Source of the DNA: Microdochium bolleyi | Lineage: Eukaryota; Ascomycota; Sordariomycetes; Xylariales; Microdochiaceae | Direction: 5' to 3' | Assembly (NCBI GenBank): GCA_001566295.1 | Contig: KQ964258.1 | Span: 744,001-808,000, forward strand | DNA: 64,000 nucleotides | Shown here: piece by piece, positions 58,301 to 64,000 of the stretch | Layout of the letters: each line of letters begins with the position of its first letter | How positions within the stretch are numbered: the first letter of the stretch is position 1 | Translations under genes and position numbers: made by a program | Notes under the pieces: generated by a model | Told to the model about the DNA's origin: nothing | What the model saw: only the letters and a program-made list of their open reading frames with translations | Databases searched by the model: none

Positions 58301-60526
58301 TACCGATGAAGCTTACCAGCCGGCCCCACGCGCGCTCCTGGCTCTTTCCTGACTAACTTGTTCCTCCAAGAAGCGGAATCTCCGCCTTTGAGACTTGCAG
58401 ATCTACGGACCGTCCTTGGGCGACTTCCGTTGACAACGCACGGGACGTGGAGTGGTGTCCTGCGAGCAGAACGGCGCTAGGAGGCACGTCGGGCACCGGT
58501 CTCCAGGAGCTTGACGCCACTCAGCCATGCGACCCTCCTCGCTCTCGGGAAGCTGAGTGGGGACTCAGTGCAGGAGCCCCGGCAAGAGAGCCGAGAGGTT
58601 CGTGACGAGTCTGTCAAGATCATGGAAGTGCTGACTAGCTTGAGGCATCCAGGGAGTTTCGGGAGTGAAATATCATCTGACGGTCACGCTGGTCGAGGCA
58701 CCAGGGAGGCTGCTCGTGTGTATACCTGACTGGGGGATCGCCTGCCCCTGGCGACGTTCGACCCGGGCGAGAGTTCACAGTAGCCTCGCAGATGTGCTTT
58801 ATCGGGCTGGCCTCGTGGCAAATGCCCATGTCTACCACTAAGTTGATCGACCCGATCATAGAAGTGCCCATCCCCGAATAGGCAGACAGTTCGCAGGATA
58901 TGCAGAGCATTTCACCCTTGCCGTCCCATAACACTTTCGGGCCAGGACCAGGATATCAAGGTTCGCTCCAACAAGGCACAAGCCAAAGGAACAAGCTTCC
59001 CCCGACGTCCGAGCCATGCGGAAGCCGGGCTGAGCTGGCTGGTCTATCCCCAGCTTATGGCTGGCCCAGCTTATGGCTGGGCCTAACAATGACAGGTTGG
59101 CTGCTGGAGATTAGCGCAGGGCGGGGAGGCCAGGTGGGTCGCGGGAGACATTGGACTGTGAAAGTCCCTGGTTGAAGGATCGGGGACGGCGTAGGACGTC
59201 GTGGTCCAGTTGGGGTCCTTGTCGGCTGTGGTGGACCAGTGGGAGACGTTATGAACGGGGTCCTGTCTGCTGCCTGCCAGAAATGGGATGTAGAACAGGT
59301 ACAGGGTCGCTGTGTGGTTCTTTGTCTTCTCCAGAGAGCTGCGAGGCTAGTGCTCTCGGGGGTGGCATCCGGAGCCGTTCCAGCCCTGAGGTCCGAGAAT
59401 CGATCACGGCTTGCAGGTGGGGAGCGCGTGGAGCAGCCCGATCTGTCGGGTGTTGCAGGGGAACTGACTTGTGCTGAACGCCTCCAGAGGACAAGGCGTC
59501 ACTCCGGGGGGAGATACCGCGGAAGTCTACTAGTGGCGGCATCCTCCTCGTCCAGCTGCGCTGCGAAGAAGGGGTTGGGTGCGCTAGAAGGTCAGCGTTC
59601 CTAGCCTTATGCATGGTAAAGGAGTAGTGTGGTCACTGCCACGCGGCAGGAACTTGGCATGTCAGCTTGATCATGGGAGGGAGGCCAAACGTCAACCGAG
59701 ACTGTGAGCATGCACACCAGCAAGCGGACGCAGGCACAAGCAAAGGTCATCTCGGTCCTGCTGGGACAGGGAGGGTTCCAAGATTATCTTCATGACCTCG
59801 TCCAAATTGCCTGACATGGTCTGCTGCCCGCCTGCTAATGATAGCCCGGCCGTGTTCGGCGCTCTATCTTCCGCCGCATGCTTGCATTCATTGTGTTCAT
59901 GTACGTCCATGATTCAGTCCCCTATGCATCCCGATGCATACCCATGGGCCCCTGTTTCGTGGCTGCCGGCTGCAATCAGTGAGACAACCGCGGCTGTGCG
60001 CGCCCTAGCGGTCGACGGCGTGTTACACACCGACGTGCTGTTATTCATCTAGCCACGGCATGCCTTGGCTGCGAGATGCAGCCTACCGTCGTGGGGCCAG
60101 AGCGACGCCATGACAAGATCGCCGCCCTGGACCGTCTCAAAGTCGACCTCCAGGGATCAAGGATGGTCCAGGGGCCGCCATATGGCACACGCAAGCGTGC
60201 GGCTGGGCACCCTTGGGAAAGCAGACAGTTTAAGGTTTGCCCCAAATCTGCTCTCCAGCGTGGCGTCAGGCTGGTCACAGCCGTGATGTGATGATCAGCA
60301 CTAGAACCAGGCACATCCGGGGCCCAGCGAGGGCAAGTCTGAGCTCCCAGCTGCAAGCCCTGGTTCATGGAGCCGATCTGATCATGCTTTGTCTTGCCTT
60401 AAACGGCACGCTGTCCACATCTCGTGGACGAGAGAACGTGTCGACAGCAGCGGCCCTGCTCCTGTCAAACTCTGATCTGAACATCAAGCTGCGGACTCCC
60501 TTGAGCAGGACAGAGCCAATGCCGAG
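55352..60526. other. 5.2 kb stretch without recognisable genes
   Basis: No frame here shows a domain, a convincing splice pattern or coding-like sequence over more than about 100 codons. I see no long terminal repeats, terminal inverted repeats or reverse transcriptase or transposase motifs. Base composition is mixed, not the strongly AT-rich state expected of a heavily RIP-mutated element. A small tandem hairpin is annotated at 59049-59080. Confidence 0.5.
59049..59080. repeat. 16 bp tandem repeat of a hairpin unit
   Basis: CCCAGCTTATGGCTGG occurs twice head to tail. Each unit has complementary arms CCAGC and GCTGG around TTATG, so the array could form two small hairpins or one larger one. 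Confidence 0.75.
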
Positions 60527-62147
60527 ATGGCGTCCGACGCCCGAGCCTCCCACCAATCCTTGATCATTGGTATCATCACTCCTTTCTTGGCGCTGTCTGT
60601 CATTTGTAAGTTGCCGTGATTCCAGGCTTCATCCCATGCTGTTCACGAAATGGCTGGCCGACCAGTCTCCATGTCCTATGGCCATCTCTTCGCTGACTTG
60701 ATATCTCGGCAGTTGTCTCAGCACGTTTCTACGGCAAGGGAGTCTTGCACAAGATCCTCCGTGCCGATGACTGGATCATCCTCGTGGCCGCGGTGTTTAG
60801 CATCGCCGACACGGCGCTGCCCTTGATAGCCATCAAGTACGACCTCGGACTACGCCTCCTGGACGTCAACCCGGCCAACCTCATTCCGAATCTCCAGGTC
60901 AGTTGATTGGCGTGCAATCTGCAGAGACCCCAGCCATCTCTAGTCCCTCTAGCTGACAGGCGTCGTATAACTTCAAGATCGTGTATGTGAGCGGCCTGCT
61001 CTTCCCCATTGCCGTCGGCATCACGAAGATCTCCATCTGCTTCTCCTACCTGCGCCTCTTCCCGAGTTCGAGCAACAAGATCTTCTGCTACACCGTGAGC
61101 GGGTTCGTCGTGCTCTACACTACCATCTGTGTGTTCCTCTCCGCCTTCTTCTGTCGGCCGGTCCAGGCTGCCTGGGATTCTACCGTCAAAGGGGAATGCT
61201 TCGACGGGAGCGTGCCAGTGTACATTGGTGCTTCGTTGAACTGCTTGACCGATTTGGTCGTATACTTGTAAGTCTGCGGAGAGCTGGATCCCTGACTCAC
61301 CCAAGAAGCATTCGCAGCAGATCTCGAGCGACTGACATCTACGCTCCTTAAGCTGGCCGATCAAGCCGCTCTGGCGGCTGCAGCTTCCTATGAAGCAACG
61401 ACTTGGTCTGTTGGTTATGTTCTCGGTTGGCGCAGTCGTGTGTGTGGTTGGCTTCCTTCGTGTGTACTTTCTGACACAGCTGTCCGCCGGAGATGGGGAT
61501 TTCATGTGTAAGCCAACAATAACTCTCACCTTCCCTTTGTTCCCCCAGCACACGAAACTGACTATTCTTGCCCCCCAAAACCAGGGAACGGAATACCATA
61601 CTGGATCTGCTCGGCGCTCGAGGTGGACCTGGGCGTCATCTGCGCGTGCCTGACGGGCGTGAAGCCCGTGCTCGCGACCGTATTCCCGACCATGTTCGGC
61701 TCGTCGCAGAAGAGCCACAGCAACTCGCGCTCGTACCCGCAGTACGGCACGCGGTCCAGGCACCGGACGGCCGGGGCGCAGTCGTTCGCCTTCGAGCAGC
61801 TGTCGTCGTCGCAGCGGGACCACCACAACAGGAACCTCAAGAACCTGCAGGACCCCAGCAGCGAGGCTGTCGACCAAGGGGGATTCGGCGCCGAGGCCGC
61901 GGGCGGCAGGCACCTCGAGGCTCCGTCGGCGGTGAAGAACAACGTCTGGGTCAGCATCTCGAACCACAAGGGCTCGGAGCAGCGCGTGCCGTCCAACGCC
62001 ATCGGCGTGAGCAGGGAGATCACGGTGAATAACGAAGTGCTGGGCGGCGCGGCGTTCAAGGGCGCGAATAATCGGCCATCGGACACGGGCAGTGAGGAAT
62101 GGATACTGGACGGCGAGGATGGGGGCAAGAGGTCCCGGAACACATAG
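60527..62147 (+). CDS. PTH11-like/fungal rhodopsin-domain integral membrane protein
   Basis: Exons 60527-60605, 60713-60897, 60960-61267, 61353-61507 and 61585-62147 join in frame to 429 aa. Seven hydrophobic segments are visible, from QSLIIGIITPFLALSVIFVS to VDLGVICACLTGVKPVLATV. Family marks are RFYGKGVLHKILRADDWIIL after helix 1, FPIAVGITKISICFSYLRLF in helix 3, FFCRPVQAAWD in the second extracellular part, CFDGSVPVYIGASLNCLTDLVVYFWPIKPLW, and NGIPYWICSALEVDLGVICA. The cytosolic tail of about 150 residues is Ser/Gln/Asn-rich. No CFEM domain precedes the helices. Members of this fungal family include surface sensors, but most have no known ligand. Confidence 0.9.
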
Positions 62148-63023
62148 GGCTGTCTGCTGTCAGCGGTTGTAGTCCCAAATCCTGGATACGCTGGTCATTA
62201 TTAAGGCATACGATAACTTAATGTTTATCAAGAACAGATGAGTAGAGAGTCCCTCCCAAGCGATGCCGCAGCGGCTCAAGGGCATTGTCCTGCCAGGGGA
62301 ATGGCTTTTTGAAAATGAGCGTCGACTTCCAGCAACACTGCAGCGAGATGGCAAGGGCAGGTGGAGGATGACCAGCAATCTGTGATATGGTCGATAGTTT
62401 GTGACGTTGAAATAAATGATGTTTGTATGAGAACATTCCTTTCAATCAAGAAAGACTGACGCACAGGCCATTCACGCAGCACCATACAACCCGTGAGGCA
62501 TCTGCGTGAATGGGCCTCCCGCAGGGGTCCAGCCCGCTCCCAGCCCCCTGAGTTAACCCAACGGCCGCCGCTCGCGACTTAGATGGCAGTCTGTTAGCAG
62601 ACCCCTCCACAACGGCACCGCAGCTCTAACAACCACTAACAACCCTCCGAGTGCCAACGCCACCCAAGCTCGGCAAAGAAGAAACAACGTCCTGGCTGCC
62701 TCACCAGGCACGCAACAAGCACCAAGTATCAACCACTCTCGCAGCCTCATCGCCATTGATTGCAATCGGCCTCATATCCCGTGACTGCCCAATCGTGCAG
62801 TGCAGTGCAGGTGCTAAACGCTGTTCCGTCCAAACTCCCACTTCCACTCCTTCTTCACCAACATCACCAACTTCCCGCAACAGCCACGCGGGAGCTGTCC
62901 TAGTGCCCCCTGCAACTGCAGACCTCATCAACAACCACATTACCACCAACTCACATCAACCGGGACAAGCTCGCAGATCCTGCTATACGTTTCCACCCCC
63001 CGCCATCTCACCTGGCAGTCACC
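62148..63023. promoter_or_regulatory. Spacer and promoter of the dynamin-like gene
   Basis: This 876 bp holds no supported gene. From about 62580 to 63023 the plus strand is C- and A-rich with few G, consistent with a promoter and 5' leader for the downstream gene. Confidence 0.4.
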
Positions 63024-64000
63024 ATGCCTCCACGGGTCACGCGGCAGGCCGTCATCAAGGCCGAGTTGCCTGACCCTGCCGAAGTCGCTGATCGCACGAG
63101 GTCCCCTTCTGCTACCATCGCTCGACCGAGCACGCCGCTGCAGGCACCAGCAACAAACCAGCTCCGCCCCGATCAGCCGCTGGACATGCACTCGGCAGCA
63201 ATGTCGTTTGCCCGCTCCGGTGCTCGTAAGTGCCCGCGACTTCCAAGATGTGAGGAGCCCAACACTGACAGCTAGTGAAGCATCCATCGAGACTCACACA
63301 AGGACGAGAAATGACCTGACGCCACTCTTCCTGGAGACTAGAATCCGCCAGGGAAATCTGCGTCAGGAAACCCCGGGGTCCCCTCTTGCTCACCACGATG
63401 CAAGCACGCATCAGGGCAGTTTCGCCCGACCAGCATTCGCCGACATTGGCATGAAGCTCAAGGCATGTAACGACACCCTCGGTAATCTGCAGCAACTTGG
63501 CATCGAGCATGTCGCCAAGCTTCCGGAGCTTGTCCTCGTCGGCGATCAATCTGCTGGCAAATCCAGCCTCATGTCGGGCCTGGCAGAGCTCAATCTGCCG
63601 AGAAGCGGTGGTGTTTGTACCAGATGTCCGATACACATCCGCATGGCGTCAAGCAATGTCGAGAACTTCTCTTGCACCGTCTCGTTGCAGCTGGACTACG
63701 ACTACAGACCGCAAGGCCGCATCCGTATTTCGGACGTCACGAAGCAGAATCCTTTCCCGCCATGGGTGAAAAAGCCAGTCCGCGAAACGAAGTTCTTCAA
63801 AAGCATTGAGAACCCGGGAGACACCCAGATCGAGGAGATCTTGAAGTGGGCCCAGATTGCGATCCTGAGCCCAAACAGAAACCATGAGCTCTTCGTCCCC
63901 GGAGAGGGCGCCATCGCCAAGGAAGACAACGTCGAGAGGGCCAAGGACGAGACCGATGCTCAGTTCTCGCCAAACATTGTGGCCCTCGAAATGAAAGGAC
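63024..64000 (+). CDS. Dynamin-family GTPase, 5' part (cut by the right edge)
   Basis: Exons 63024-63225 and 63272->64000; the splice turns the short first frame into SGAPSEASIETHTR. A disordered, Pro/Ser-rich N-terminus of about 110 residues precedes the GTPase domain. G1 is GDQSAGKSS (Lys164). G2 is the Thr in SGGVCTRCPIHIRM, the form common in fungal Mx/dynamin-like proteins. KACNDTLGNLQQLGIEHVAKLPELVLVG leads into the domain. NIVALEMKG at the edge would start the next strand; G3 and G4 lie beyond the window. Membrane fission or organelle division roles are known for the family; the extended N-terminus and CTRCP mark it as one of the lineage-expanded fungal members rather than Vps1 or Dnm1. 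Confidence 0.86.

Noticed and set aside
60729..61967. Minus-strand open frame of 412 codons opposite the PTH11-like gene
   Set aside because: It runs through the exons and introns of a gene with clear family motifs and five consistent splice joins; its own translation has no domain and is a mirror of GC-rich coding sequence.

Overview
The window is nuclear DNA from a filamentous ascomycete (Pezizomycotina). Genes are split by short GT...AG introns of about 55-150 bp and separated by long GC-rich spacers. A tRNA gene carries a canonical intron just after the anticodon. Families typical of moulds are present: a ferrichrome-type NRPS, a Zn2Cys6 regulator, a PTH11-like receptor, a fungalysin and two-CPV heme lyase. 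The order of genes would suit a Sordariomycete, but the sequence alone does not fix the class.

Layout. 1-3.1 kb: two mitochondrial genes in divergent orientation, an ABC1/UbiB-family kinase (cut by the left edge) and cytochrome c heme lyase. 3.75-24.4 kb: an intracellular siderophore locus. It has a 4918-residue ferricrocin/ferrichrome-type synthetase (sidC-like, minus strand, five exons) and L-ornithine N5-monooxygenase (sidA-like, plus strand, three exons), divergent across a 3.9 kb spacer. That spacer holds two identical inverted pairs of the ATCWGATAA element bound by SreA-type iron repressors. 24.4-30 kb: mostly gene-free, with tRNA-Ala(CGC) and an uncharacterised protein gene. 30-32 kb: a secreted M36 metalloprotease with an in-frame TAG directly after the signal peptide. 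34-41 kb: an MFS transporter, an orphan multi-pass membrane protein and a Zn2Cys6 regulator. 43-47.7 kb: a COG2907-type flavoprotein and a membrane-anchored methyltransferase in tandem, then a convergent dienelactone hydrolase. 48.7-55.4 kb: an uncharacterised protein, eIF1A, a WW/FF splicing-type protein and a PAP2 lipid phosphatase. 55.4-60.5 kb: a 5.2 kb stretch without recognisable genes. 60.5-64 kb: a PTH11/rhodopsin-like membrane protein and the 5' part of a dynamin-family GTPase.

How they work together. SidA makes N5-hydroxyornithine, which after acetylation is assembled by SidC with small neutral amino acids into a cyclic hexapeptide iron store; the shared GATA elements predict joint repression by iron. 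The flavoprotein and methyltransferase pair recalls the bacterial COG2907-CfaS operons and the fused fungal cyclopropane synthases. It is the best candidate here for an uncharacterised lipid-modifying system. All exon joins given were read by hand from splice signals and reading-frame continuity; none has transcript support.
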